Shown one piece after another: positions 1-15,000 of a DNA stretch of 15,000 bases. Made by a program: the position numbers and the translations under genes. This DNA is from Chromera velia. Its lineage: Eukaryota > Sar > Chromeraceae. A model generated the notes under the pieces. That model was not told the DNA's origin and ran no database searches. It saw nothing but the letters and a program-made list of their open reading frames with translations. The DNA is taken from the NCBI GenBank assembly GCA_018398765.1, contig JAHBMJ010001461.1:7452-22451 (forward strand). The letters are read 5' to 3'. How positions within the stretch are numbered: position 1 is the stretch's first letter; every line of letters starts with the position of its first letter.

Positions 1-7639
<7,639 letters not shown>

Positions 7640-7709
7640 CTCCGTCTCGCTGTGGACTCTTTTCCCCTTCAAACTCTTAACCGAAATTCCGATTTCAGCC
7701 TCTCCAGCC

Positions 7710-8000
7710 CTGAAAAATATAATAAAAAAAAGGATTGGTGTAGGACACAATAGGGCACGTATTAAAAGAGAAACGGTCTCTGTAGGGTAGCTTCTCCAAA
7801 GCTTCTCCATGCTTCTGCCATGATCTCGAATACCATTCGAATACCGGATTTTAAACGAGGGTTCGTGGATGCACGTCCCAGCATACCGGCCGTTAGTTCG
7901 CACGGTACCGGATTCAGTTGCGGAAAGTATGCAAGCATCAGATTTACGCGCGCGGTGGCATATATCGTGGGCAATCGTGGGCATGCATCATGCGGGGCCC
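7710..8000. other. Gap directly upstream of the OFD1-like LisH exon; no gene seen
   Basis: Ends (on the minus strand) in a T-rich tract and acceptor at 7711-7710, so 7710 and above is read as intron or leader. The minus frame of the LisH exon is open here up to an ATG at 7984, but its T-run-encoded Leu/Phe/Ile stretch just before the acceptor looks like translated polypyrimidine tract. I found no convincing first exon or promoter. Confidence 0.5.
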
Positions 8001-8680
8001 ACCCTAAAGAATTGCTAGTGGAACCGCTAGTGGAATTGTTAGTAAACTTGATATTTTGGGTGCCTAGGTGGCGGTCTTGGTGGCGGTTCTCAAAATTGCT
8101 AATAGATTTTAAAAAACAAAATCAAAAGGGTTGATCTCGCGATCTATGTGGAGTATGAGGATAAAAATTGGTGTACAAAGCAAACTAAATGTCAGCAGAT
8201 AAGCAAACTATTTTATATAGTTGAGGGTAGTTTTATAGAGCTGAGAGCTCCTTTCAATGATTTTCCACCTCTAATGAAAAACCGCCACTTAACTTCCAGT
8301 GACGGAAAATTCCTGCTAGTTAATTTATTTGCGGTTTTAGCAAAACCACCGGTAGGCTACAGCAAAAAAAATTTTGCTGATGGCGGTTTTCATAGTGGTT
8401 TTAAAAATTGCCTATAGGGTTGTGATGTCCTACTTGGGTGCGCCAAGAGCCGCAGGAGGCGGCGGGCCTCATCATGAGCCACGGGTGCCGGGGGCCGCCC
8501 GCGGGCAAAGCTGGAGCCACGCCAAATAGAGCGTGCAGGACCCAGGACCGGCCCCGAACCAAATCGATGTACCTGGGCATGCCGCCAGAAAGCAACGCAG
8601 CAGGCCCAATTTATATGGTGCCACTGATTTATGTGGTAACGATAGAATACATGCGCGTCCCCAACCAGATCTATATTTAG

Positions 8681-8830
8681 GAGACGCGGCATCTCTTTTT
8701 ACATGCCATCCTGTCCCAAATCAGGGAAGAAACAGAGGAGATTCCAATTCTTGTGGTCAAAGACAAGAGTGGAAAGGAGATGGGGCTAGACGGGGCAGTC
8801 TCCAACGTCTCGAGCATGAGACATTCCTGA
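8681..8830 (+). pseudogene. Short coding-like remnant, unidentified
   Basis: An open segment of about 49 codons between stops with protein-like composition: RHLFLHAILSQIREETEEIP, then ILVVKDKSGKEMGLDGAVSN, ending SSMRHS. It lacks a plausible start. Being inside the presumed element island, it may be a transposase-derived fragment. I cannot name the family. Confidence 0.25.
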
Positions 8831-9360
8831 GGGGATTAAGTGATAGCTAGCCGATAGATTGAGATTGAATCAAGTCAAGTCATATTGAGTTGGTGGTCGT
8901 GCTCTGATAATGTGAACCTTAAGCCTATCTTTAAGTGAACTTTCTGGCCAGTCCTCTAGCTTCTGTTCTCAGCCTAGCTTTGCCTAGAACTTTGCCTTGA
9001 GCCATCTTTGTGCGGCACCCAGTAGCACAAAACAGGGTCGATCTCGGCTAATCTTGGCAATATTATCATCTCGCGATCCATATGGAATGTGGGGCTAAAA
9101 ATTAATGTATTTTAATTTAGAAAGAGCGCTTAAACCGTCTTTTACTAAACACTAACATAAACACTAACTCTTATGACTTAAAAATAACTTAAACGCTTGG
9201 CAGTGCTAGACAAAACCGCTAGTTCGATGACTGAGGGAAATATTTTTATAAACTAATGACAGAAATTTTATTTATATACACAAGTAATATCAATTTACTA
9301 ATTAATTTACTAATCAATTTAAAGTTGATAAAAGTCTGTTTCAAACATTTTTTTGTTAAC

Positions 9361-9381
9361 TTTTTGACTCACACCTTTTGA
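9361..9381 (+). repeat. 21-nt direct repeat, copy 1
   Basis: Identical to 10268-10288 (core TTTGACTCACACCTTTTGA). The two copies bracket the hairpin cluster and zinc-finger remnant. Confidence 0.85.
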
Positions 9382-9408
9382 ACATGCTGTCTAAACCTGC
9401 CTGGGGCG

Positions 9409-9518
9409 CCTGGGGTACCCCAGGCATACCGCAGGCGGCCCGCTAGGGCCGCCTAGGGCGATTTCAGGTCGTTTTGCCTAAGTTTATATAGAGCTGCCTG
9501 GGGCAAAGCCCCAAGCAG
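9409..9518. repeat. Cluster of GC-rich palindromes
   Basis: Contains a perfect 16-nt palindrome CCTGGGGTACCCCAGG (9409-9424), a hairpin GGCGGCCC-gcta-GGGCCGCC (9434-9453), and a hairpin CTGCcTGGGGC-aaa-GCCCCAaGCAG (9494-9518). No surrounding frame explains them. Confidence 0.8.
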
Positions 9519-9833
9519 TTGTTGAGAGTTGTTTGGGGCGAAGGTCAGTGCCAAAGGCACCAACCTAGTCGTCACGAACCACGGTGCACGTGCCCGACCA
9601 GGTTTGCACGAGGGACGCGCCGACACGACCTCGCAATCTATATGTGTATGCCGCGCATCAAAGGTCCGACCGGGTTATGCAGACCGGCAGCAACTTTTTA
9701 TTCGGCGGTCGCAATCAGCAATAGATACCAGTGGATACATATTAAGTTGACAGTTGCTTTCAACTTTCGTCTCTTCTCACTCTTGTCACTGGAGATGCAC
9801 ATCATTGCACATCATTGTACATCCATTGATTAA

Positions 9834-10274
9834 CTCACTAAAGGTGCCCACTGCACACTCTGTGAGCAGTTTCAGTGTGCAGAAAAATTATTGGAAGACA
9901 AAAAAAAGGGGGTATGGTCAAATGGGGAAGGGGCAAAGAATTGGGGGAAGGAGAATTTGAAGGGGCACCGACAATCAAAATTACACCGGGCCGCAGTCGC
10001 AGCAGACAAAGCAAAGAAAGGGGGTTCAGCGGCAGCAAATGCTTTGAATCTGTTCACAGACCGCATAAGCGGTGAGACGGCTGAACTGGTTTGCCTGCTT
10101 AAAGCAGTGTGGAGACTGTCGTCAGATGGGAAGATTGGTAGAGAGATCCCCCTTGTCATTCATTTTGCAGAAAGGATGGGAGCAAAGCCCCTGCTGGGCA
10201 AGTATGTGAACAAAGACGAGGCGGGTGGGGAGATGGTGAAATATCATCTTTTGACTCACAACTTTCGTTTTTGA
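9834..10274 (+). pseudogene. hAT/ZNF862-like transposase N-terminal fragment (TTF/BED-type zinc finger)
   Basis: Frame open from just after the TAA at 9831-9833 to TGA at 10272-10274, with no ATG near its beginning. It shows HCTLCEQF (Cys-x2-Cys), then NGEGAKNW, then LKGHRQSKLHRAAV (His-x5-His), the layout of TTF-type zinc fingers in hAT-derived proteins such as ZNF862. Next comes a helical segment, GETAELVCLLKAVWRLSSDG then KIGREIPLVIHFAERMG, matching the region that follows the finger in those proteins. The catalytic RNase-H-like part is absent: the frame ends inside a repeat at about 10253-10288. It could be one exon of a larger gene, but a broken transposon copy is simpler. Confidence 0.5.
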
Positions 10275-10288
10275 CTCACACCTTTTGA
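10253..10288 (+). repeat. 21-nt direct repeat, copy 2, with a partial tandem copy
   Basis: The exact copy is at 10268-10288. A diverged unit (CTTTTGACTCACAACTTTCG) precedes it from 10253, and the stop of the zinc-finger remnant falls here. Confidence 0.8.
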
Positions 10289-10640
10289 CTCAGTTTTGAG
10301 TTCAAACCTAGTTTCAAACTAGGCTTCAAAACTTTATATCCAATTCTATACAGATTTTTTTTCAATCTCTAGCCTTATCCGAGGCTATCCAAGTCATTTT
10401 TCCTGTATATGTTGATTAGTTTTAAACATATTTTTTAAATTTTTAATTGATCTCTAATTATGTGTGGAACCAGAAGAGACTCTGCATGTAATATCATGTA
10501 ATGTTCTACGAACATAGATTATAAAATATTGTGAAAGAACTAGTGAAAGAAAAAGTAAGTTACACATGAGTAATGCAATTAAGAGATAGTGCAGGTGTCG
10601 CTTCGTGGACAGATTGAAACACGCTGGGTGAAGAATCTGA
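10275..10640. other. AT-rich stretch after the isomerase gene; no gene seen
   Basis: Begins with tandem TTTTGACTCACA-type units and GTTTCAAACTAGGCTTCAAA-like short repeats, then plain AT-rich DNA up to the isomerase stop. On the minus strand it would contain the 3' UTR and end of that gene. Confidence 0.5.
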
Positions 10641-10868
10641 CTAAGCATCCGACGTCAAGTTCCCTTTCTTTCCTGTGCACCGGCTACGCAAGACAGCAAC
10701 GGATTGGATCAGGTTGGGGAGCCCTGCATTTTTCATCTCTAGGCAGAACCTCCCTTCGTACCCGAGTGTAGAGAGGAGACGGCAAAGCCGCTCGTACCTG
10801 TCGGACACCTTGTCCAGAGGAAGGAGTCCAGGTTCACTCACATGAACGTGACCTATAGTGTCCAGCAA
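10641..10868 (-). other. TIM-barrel last exon with stop
   Basis: Acceptor CCCTGCAG (AG 10870-10869). Reads [20 protein letters not shown] and, after a helix, [13 protein letters not shown], supplying the His and last Glu ligands. A short basic tail ([10 protein letters not shown]) ends at TAG. No clear polyadenylation signal was identified downstream. Confidence 0.9.
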
Positions 10869-13472
10869 CTGCAGGGAGGCAGGGAGGGAGGAAGAGAGGC
10901 AGGCTGATCGAAACCCAGGATCGGTCAGGGGCCTGACAATATACTAAGAGAGGTTCGATCGATCAATGGATCAATTGATCAATTGAGGGACAGACGGAGG
11001 GAGTCAAGTGGAATAGCCAGAATTAAGGCCGACCTAGGGACTGGGGTTGCTACCGGGAAGGAGGGAGGGAGAGGTGCTCTTTCGCATCTTCAAGCGAGAA
11101 AGGTTCAAGCTTTCAAGACTCATTCGTTGCGTTTGGGAAAGCTGTCGCAAAGCAAAGGCACATAGAACAACTAGGAAAGATGAGAACAGTAGAAAAACGG
11201 CAAAGGCAGTCAAAAGGGTTTTCAAAGAGAACGCACAGAAACGTACTGGAATTAAGGGAAGAAGAATTAGAGGAAAGCCCCCGGAAGGCGTTAATTCAAA
11301 ACAGAGCGACGTCCCTCTAAGAAAAGATGTGCATATTTACGCAGATCGGCACGCAAACGGCGGGAGTTTGCTTTTAGATCCATACGCACGGGAGAGCATC
11401 GCAAGTTGCCATTCTACGCGTACGCAGTCTGTCTGATTGAATCATGAGGTCAGACCTAAACTCACCTGTGCAGCCTGTGCCTCCACCTCCTCGAAGACTC
11501 CAGCCATCGCACAGTTACCAATGTCCAGGTGGGATTGGAATCCCGGGCTGCCGACTTTCTTCACGAGCTCAGCCGCTTCCTGCAGCAAGAGGTCAAGGAC
11601 AAACATTCACGCCCGCAACACAGTTCGGTGTCACAGCCGGGCAACGCAGACAACCACGTGTGTCAGTGATGGACCTCCGCAGAACCAAAAGGAGTGAATG
11701 GGTTGGGCGACACTCTTTCCTATCAGGGCCAACCCACTGACTGTATCATGCATTCTTCGTAAGCCGTTATCCTCCCGAGACGTGTGCATGTTTTGAATGT
11801 TTGTGTAGAAAGTCACTAACTGCATGCTCACCATTGGAGTGTTAATCCAGTCACAGTTGTAGTCTTTGGGGACGTTCTCGATGCAGACGCAGACGCCATG
11901 GAGATGCGCGAAGTCTCCCAATTTCTTGAAGAACTTGCAGGCGATGCTCGAGGCCATCTCGAGACTGACACCTCCTCTGCAACAGAATTAATCGCACACA
12001 GAAAGAAAGAAAAAAAATATGATGAATGGAAAGCAAGAGACCAAAAAACTCCCGAATGAACATTGAGACAAGAAACAGAACCACAATTAAATTGCCTCTG
12101 TATCCGATTGGTCGAGAGATCGAAAAGGTCCTGCCTTGCCGTGTGTGTGCTGTGCACGCGTATGAGAGAGGAGGGGGCGAACAGAAGGAGGGAGGGAGGG
12201 AGGGAAGCAGAGACAGACAAGACGGCCGAACTTCATATCGGGTGCAGCGGAACATCTCTCTTCTTTCTGTCGTCTTCTCTTCAATTGCCTTGATTCAAAT
12301 GACGCATGCAAGGTGCAAAGAACAAAAAGAAAAGTCTGTCGGGAAAAGAGGCGACCGGGGGCCTGCCCGGTAGGCGAGAGAAGCAAACAATAAGTACATA
12401 AAAAGACCCAGAGCCCAGTTAGGAGAAAGAGAGCCTTACAAAGACTCACAAATCCTTTTGTGAGGGGTGGAGATGGAGAAAACGCGAGAAAAAAATCGTT
12501 TCCCTGTCTCTCTCTCTCCCGCCCTCCCTCTTTCTCTCTCTTCCTCTTCAGCCGCCCAAAATTCCACACACATTGAAAACTCGCGCACTCAGGGAAATAG
12601 AGGTTCGAGACGGATTCAAAAGAGAAGTGCCTTTTGCTCTCTCACCTTTGTCGATTTCGGGGAGATCCAAACACAATTTTTGTCGCTCCTAGGAGGGACG
12701 CAATCTCCACAACAAACCTGCATGATGCAGCATCGATCGAAGAGATAGATACTCACTCTGTTGCTAGAATACAGATTTCTACACCCTCGCTGTTTCTGCC
12801 AGAGTTCTGCACGCTCTAGCTGGACGTGAGATTCGCCCCTCTGCGGGCAGACGCAGAGGGAGTCAAACAGACAGGGATGTGCCGAAGAGACAGTGAAAGA
12901 GAGAAAGACAGACACGTGGACTATTTGACTCCTTTTTTTCGTTCTCTTTCCTTTTCCTTTTGAGACAGAATTAAACCATTCAAAATATTCGGACAATCAA
13001 AGAACCGACAAGCAGACACGCGGACAGACAGGCAACTAAAGAGAAAGAGGGGCAGGCAGACAGGTGGCAGACAGACGAATAGATAGACAGACTGACCGAC
13101 AGACCGACAGCAGACAGGCTGGCCATCAAAGATATAAATATGTGTATAGAGAGAGACAGACAGACCGCATATGATCCATAAGGCGATTTCTCTCCTCGCG
13201 CGTCCCGAAGAGAAGCAGTTCTGGCTTGCCGAACAGCACCGCCTGCAGGCAATCAACCATTCGTTAATCGTGGTCAACGCATCATTATCACGACAGCTCG
13301 CTTGACGGCAGCAAGAATCCGGTCGACTGGTGGAGCGACCCGTACCAGCAAACCATCAATTTGTCTTTCAAAGTAAAAAAAAGCGGCGCTGAAATGATGA
13401 AGAGCGAGAGCGAGCGAGAGAGATGATATATATATGTATGTATGTATGTATGTATATATATATATACATAGA

Positions 13473-13503
<31 letters not shown>

Positions 13504-13510
13504 ATGTGTA

Positions 13511-13560
<50 letters not shown>

Positions 13561-14059
13561 GATAGAGAGAACAAAGAAGGAAGACACAGAAGGAAGGAGG
13601 AAGGGGAAAGAGCGGTATGGACAAAATGATGCATCGTTCTGTCTGTCTCTTTCCCATTCTCTCCCCCCCAATGCACCTGAAGAGATCCGATCTCAACTCC
13701 CAGTCGGTGCATTTCCCTTCGGAACTCCAGGACAGAGGCTTTCGTGATTCCCTTCCACCCGGGCCAGATCTGATTGTTTTGGGGAGGAGGGGCAGAGAAA
13801 GACATACAAGAAGACGGGCAAACACAAAGACAGAGAAAGACCGAGAGAGACCGACAGAGACAGACAGAGACAGAAAGAGACCGCCAAAGACAGACAGAGA
13901 CAGAGACAGAGAGATACGCACGGAAGCAAACTTGCAGCAGAACAATTAGGTCGACGGACGGACCATTGTCGGTGCCACCTCAACGCAGGAGATCCCAAAG
14001 TCTCTGAGGACCGACCCGACGTACCGACGGTCCGCGTGGGCCCACGCGATGTTGCTTAC

Positions 14060-14105
<46 letters not shown>

Positions 14106-14153
14106 GCACATACGCACACATACACACACGCACACACACACGCACACATACAG

Positions 14154-14188
<35 letters not shown>

Positions 14189-14254
14189 CACACGCATACA
14201 CACATGCACGCACACACTTTCACAAACTTGCACACGTTTACACACTTACACGCC

Positions 14255-14297
<43 letters not shown>

Positions 14298-14407
14298 ACA
14301 CGACATACACACACATGAGATACACACACATGACATGCACACATACATACACACACATATCTATCTATCCATCTATATAAATGTATATATATATTTACAT
14401 ACATACG

Positions 14408-14442
<35 letters not shown>

Positions 14443-14948
14443 GCAAGTAGACACAACAAAAAGACAAAGAGACAGACAGACAAACAAACAGAGAGGCAGG
14501 TAGGCACAACAAGCAGACAAAGAGACAGGTAACATGCAAACAGACCGACTGTATGACTTCTTTTTACTGTCTTTTTCTTGCAAACAAACAAACAGGCAGA
14601 CAAACAGGCAGACAAACAGGAAGACAGACAGACAGACAAAGGAACCAGAGCCCATCAAAGGCCAGACAGAGGTCTCATGCAAAACGTGACCGCGCAGTGC
14701 GCACATCGGAAAAACGACCACATCGCCGCAAGGGTGAAAGGAGTCAACCCCCTCCAAGAAGGCGTTCATGCAATCCACACTGTTTATTTTTTCGTTCGTT
14801 CAAAGAAAGGGGACGCCTGACCGCCAATTGTTTGCACCTTTCGAAAGAGACAAATCTGCGAAGAGCCATGAGCGTGTCCTCGGCTCCGAACAGGTAGGGC
14901 CCCTGAGTCTTCCCCCAGCACAGCGCGTGCTCTGAGTGGAAATCGTAC
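10641..14948 (-). CDS. Sugar phosphate isomerase/epimerase-like TIM barrel (xylose-isomerase-like/AP_endonuc_2 fold), spliced, 5' end off window
   Basis: Exons in transcript order are 14948-14822, 14059-13964, 13769-13677, 13242-13166, 12717-12646, 11976-11832, 11579-11466 and 10868-10641, all GT-AG and phase-consistent, with the stop TAG at 10643-10641. The last seven encode about 274 residues, a full barrel. Strand 1 is [15 protein letters not shown]; then [10 protein letters not shown], a Gln/Phe-Gly segment ([16 protein letters not shown]), [42 protein letters not shown] and FCLEMK. In hydroxypyruvate isomerase and tagatose/psicose epimerase relatives, the Glu of the CIEN strand, Asp of HLDIGN, His of HVHVSE and Glu of CLEM bind a divalent metal; all four are present, so activity is likely. 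Such enzymes isomerise or epimerise keto sugars; the substrate cannot be read here. It resembles bacterial proteins, so bacterial origin with later intron gain is possible. Only a computed search would settle this. Confidence 0.82.
10971..10986. repeat. 16-nt perfect palindrome TCAATTGATCAATTGA
   Basis: Lies in intron 11465-10869 next to GATCGATCAATGGATC; probably a by-product of a degenerate GATC/CAAT repeat. Confidence 0.7.
11466..11579 (-). other. TIM-barrel exon: HLDIGN metal-ligand strand
   Basis: Acceptor TTGCTGCAG (AG 11581-11580), donor GTGAGT at 11465. Thirty-eight whole codons, [20 protein letters not shown] then [18 protein letters not shown]. The Asp of HLDIGN is the second ligand. 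Confidence 0.9.
11832..11976 (-). other. TIM-barrel exon: CIENVP metal-ligand strand
   Basis: Acceptor GTTGCAG (AG 11978-11977), donor GTGAGC at 11831. Completes AG|A and reads [20 protein letters not shown] then [14 protein letters not shown] and [14 protein letters not shown]. The Glu of CIEN is the expected first metal ligand. Confidence 0.9.
12646..12717 (-). other. TIM-barrel exon: IVFGSPRNR strand
   Basis: Acceptor CATGCAG (AG 12719-12718), donor GTGAGA at 12645. Completes CG|G and reads [20 protein letters not shown] then NRQ. The VFGSPxNR loop after an (L)LGA helix end matches bacterial sugar phosphate isomerases. Confidence 0.88.
13166..13242 (-). other. TIM-barrel exon: [13 protein letters not shown]
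   Basis: Acceptor GCCTGCAG (AG 13244-13243), donor GTCTGT at 13165, which runs straight into (GTCT)n. Reads [20 protein letters not shown] then LMDHM and leaves phase 2. The QALLFG-P-L-LFG type loop is characteristic of the family. Confidence 0.85.
13426..13560. repeat. (TA)n/(GTAT)n microsatellite
   Basis: Nearly pure alternating TA with GTAT and CATA interruptions, largely self-complementary, in intron 13676-13243 of the isomerase gene. Confidence 0.95.
13677..13769 (-). other. TIM-barrel exon: IWPGW to SLQ
   Basis: Acceptor AACAATCAG (AG 13771-13770), donor GTGCAT at 13676. Thirty-one codons in phase 0-0 reading [20 protein letters not shown] then [11 protein letters not shown]. It follows APTM and precedes the QxxLFG loop. 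Confidence 0.85.
13828..13914. repeat. GACAGA/GAGACC purine-rich repeat
   Basis: Irregular GACAGA and AGAGACCG units fill most of intron 13963-13770, reading as pyrimidine-rich TCTGTC on the transcribed sense, upstream of the acceptor at 13771-13770. Confidence 0.8.
13964..14059 (-). other. TIM-barrel exon: first strand and helix
   Basis: Acceptor is a (TG)n run ending TGCAG (AG 14061-14060), donor GTCCGT at 13963. Thirty-two codons: [20 protein letters not shown] and [11 protein letters not shown]. The first six bases of the exon, GTAAGC, themselves look like a 5' splice site. SNIAW and (V/I)E(V/I)AP are typical of this isomerase/epimerase group. Confidence 0.85.
14062..14359. repeat. Long interrupted (CA)n
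   Basis: About 300 nt of CA with scattered CGCA, TACA and TTCA interruptions, read as (TG)n on the transcribed sense, ending exactly at the acceptor of the SNIAW exon. Confidence 0.95.
14405..14640. repeat. (GACA)n-rich tracts
   Basis: Perfect ACAG units at about 14409-14434 and looser GACA/AACA units to 14530 and again 14580-14640, in intron 14821-14060. Confidence 0.85.
14822..14948 (-). other. Putative upstream exon of the TIM-barrel gene, unrecognised domain
   Basis: Acceptor GATCACAG (AG 14950-14949), donor GTCAGG at 14821. Forty-two codons read [32 protein letters not shown] and [10 protein letters not shown]. The final KQLA joins VSNIAW in phase 0, which resembles the usual beginning of the first barrel strand (K-L-A-V-S-N-I-A-W). 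I do not recognise the preceding residues. If translated without splicing, the frame runs on to a stop near 14741, so it could instead be the last exon of a different gene. Confidence 0.6.
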
Positions 14949-15000
14949 CTGTGATCGCATTCAGGCAGGGGCAGTCAAGGGCGCATTGCATTTGGATAGA

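Larger units (their letters stand above)
8001..9833. mobile_element. Intergenic island of probable degenerate mobile-element DNA
   Basis: Composition changes sharply. AT-rich stretches (8000-8410, 9060-9380) alternate with GC-rich modules (8440-8620, 9395-9520), and the intron-type tetranucleotide repeats vanish. The motifs GGCGGTTTT/AAAACCGCC and ACCGCTAG recur in both orientations (for example near 8024, 8084, 8278, 8383 and 9214). A block starting ATCTCGCGATC recurs at about 8136 and 9069. No long open frame with recognisable function is present. I infer old non-autonomous element copies; no terminal repeats or target duplication could be fixed. Confidence 0.45.

Noticed and set aside
8390-8692. 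Minus- and plus-strand frames of 80-100 codons over a GC-rich module
   Set aside because: Both strands are open because of high GC; neither product looks like a known domain and they mirror each other.
8001-9520. Mitochondrial or plastid insertion
   Set aside because: AT-rich DNA with GC clusters suggested it, but no organelle gene, tRNA or rRNA segment could be recognised, so it is left only as a possibility to test.
12770-12842. Candidate extra isomerase exon ([15 protein letters not shown])
   Set aside because: After the preceding exon's phase it would hit an in-frame TAG, and exons 13166-13242 and 12646-12717 already join in phase with continuous homology.
14036-14380. Long frames of His-Thr or Cys-Val repeats (also at 6455-6879)
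   Set aside because: Direct translations of (CA)n/(TG)n microsatellites.
14409-14434. CRISPR-like or satellite array
   Set aside because: Units are 4 nt with no spacers; these are microsatellites in introns of a eukaryotic gene.

Overview
This is eukaryotic nuclear DNA. No bacterial-style gene fits. Two intron-rich genes, both on the minus strand, can be rebuilt exon by exon: every junction is GT-AG and the reading frame holds across every join. Introns are about 190-830 nt and packed with microsatellites such as (CTCA)n, (GACA)n, (CAAT)n, (CA)n and (TA)n. Together with a cilium/basal-body gene this suggests a flagellated protist with a repeat-rich, medium-GC genome. A chromerid alga of the Chromera type is my best guess, but the sequence does not prove it.

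Region 1 (about 1-7709, minus strand) is an OFD1-like centriole/basal-body gene. Its first coding exon (6870-7639) holds the N-terminal helix, a LisH motif and the start of a coiled coil. Nine further exons encode almost uninterrupted charged coiled coil. The most downstream exon (1-340) carries a Gly/Ser/Gln-rich tail and runs off the window edge. At least 746 codons are visible.

Region 2 (about 7710-10640) separates the two genes. It is a patchwork of AT-rich DNA with GC-rich hairpin modules, diverged direct repeats and short coding remnants. One remnant on the plus strand looks like the N-terminal zinc finger of a hAT/ZNF862-type transposase. I read this as a mobile-element graveyard. It also probably hides the untranslated 5' exon of the OFD1-like gene.

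Region 3 (10641 to beyond 14948, minus strand) is a sugar-phosphate isomerase/epimerase TIM-barrel gene of the xylose-isomerase-like (AP_endonuc_2) type. Seven exons give a complete barrel with the expected Glu-Asp-His-Glu metal ligands. An eighth exon (14822-14948) joins in frame just upstream and adds sequence I do not recognise, so the protein may be a fusion.

The two genes do not obviously work together: one is a ciliary structural protein, the other a sugar-metabolism enzyme. Most of the unusual signal lies in the introns. Microsatellites sit directly against splice sites, some forming tandem 5'-splice-site-like arrays on the transcribed sense, and about half of the donors have C at +3.
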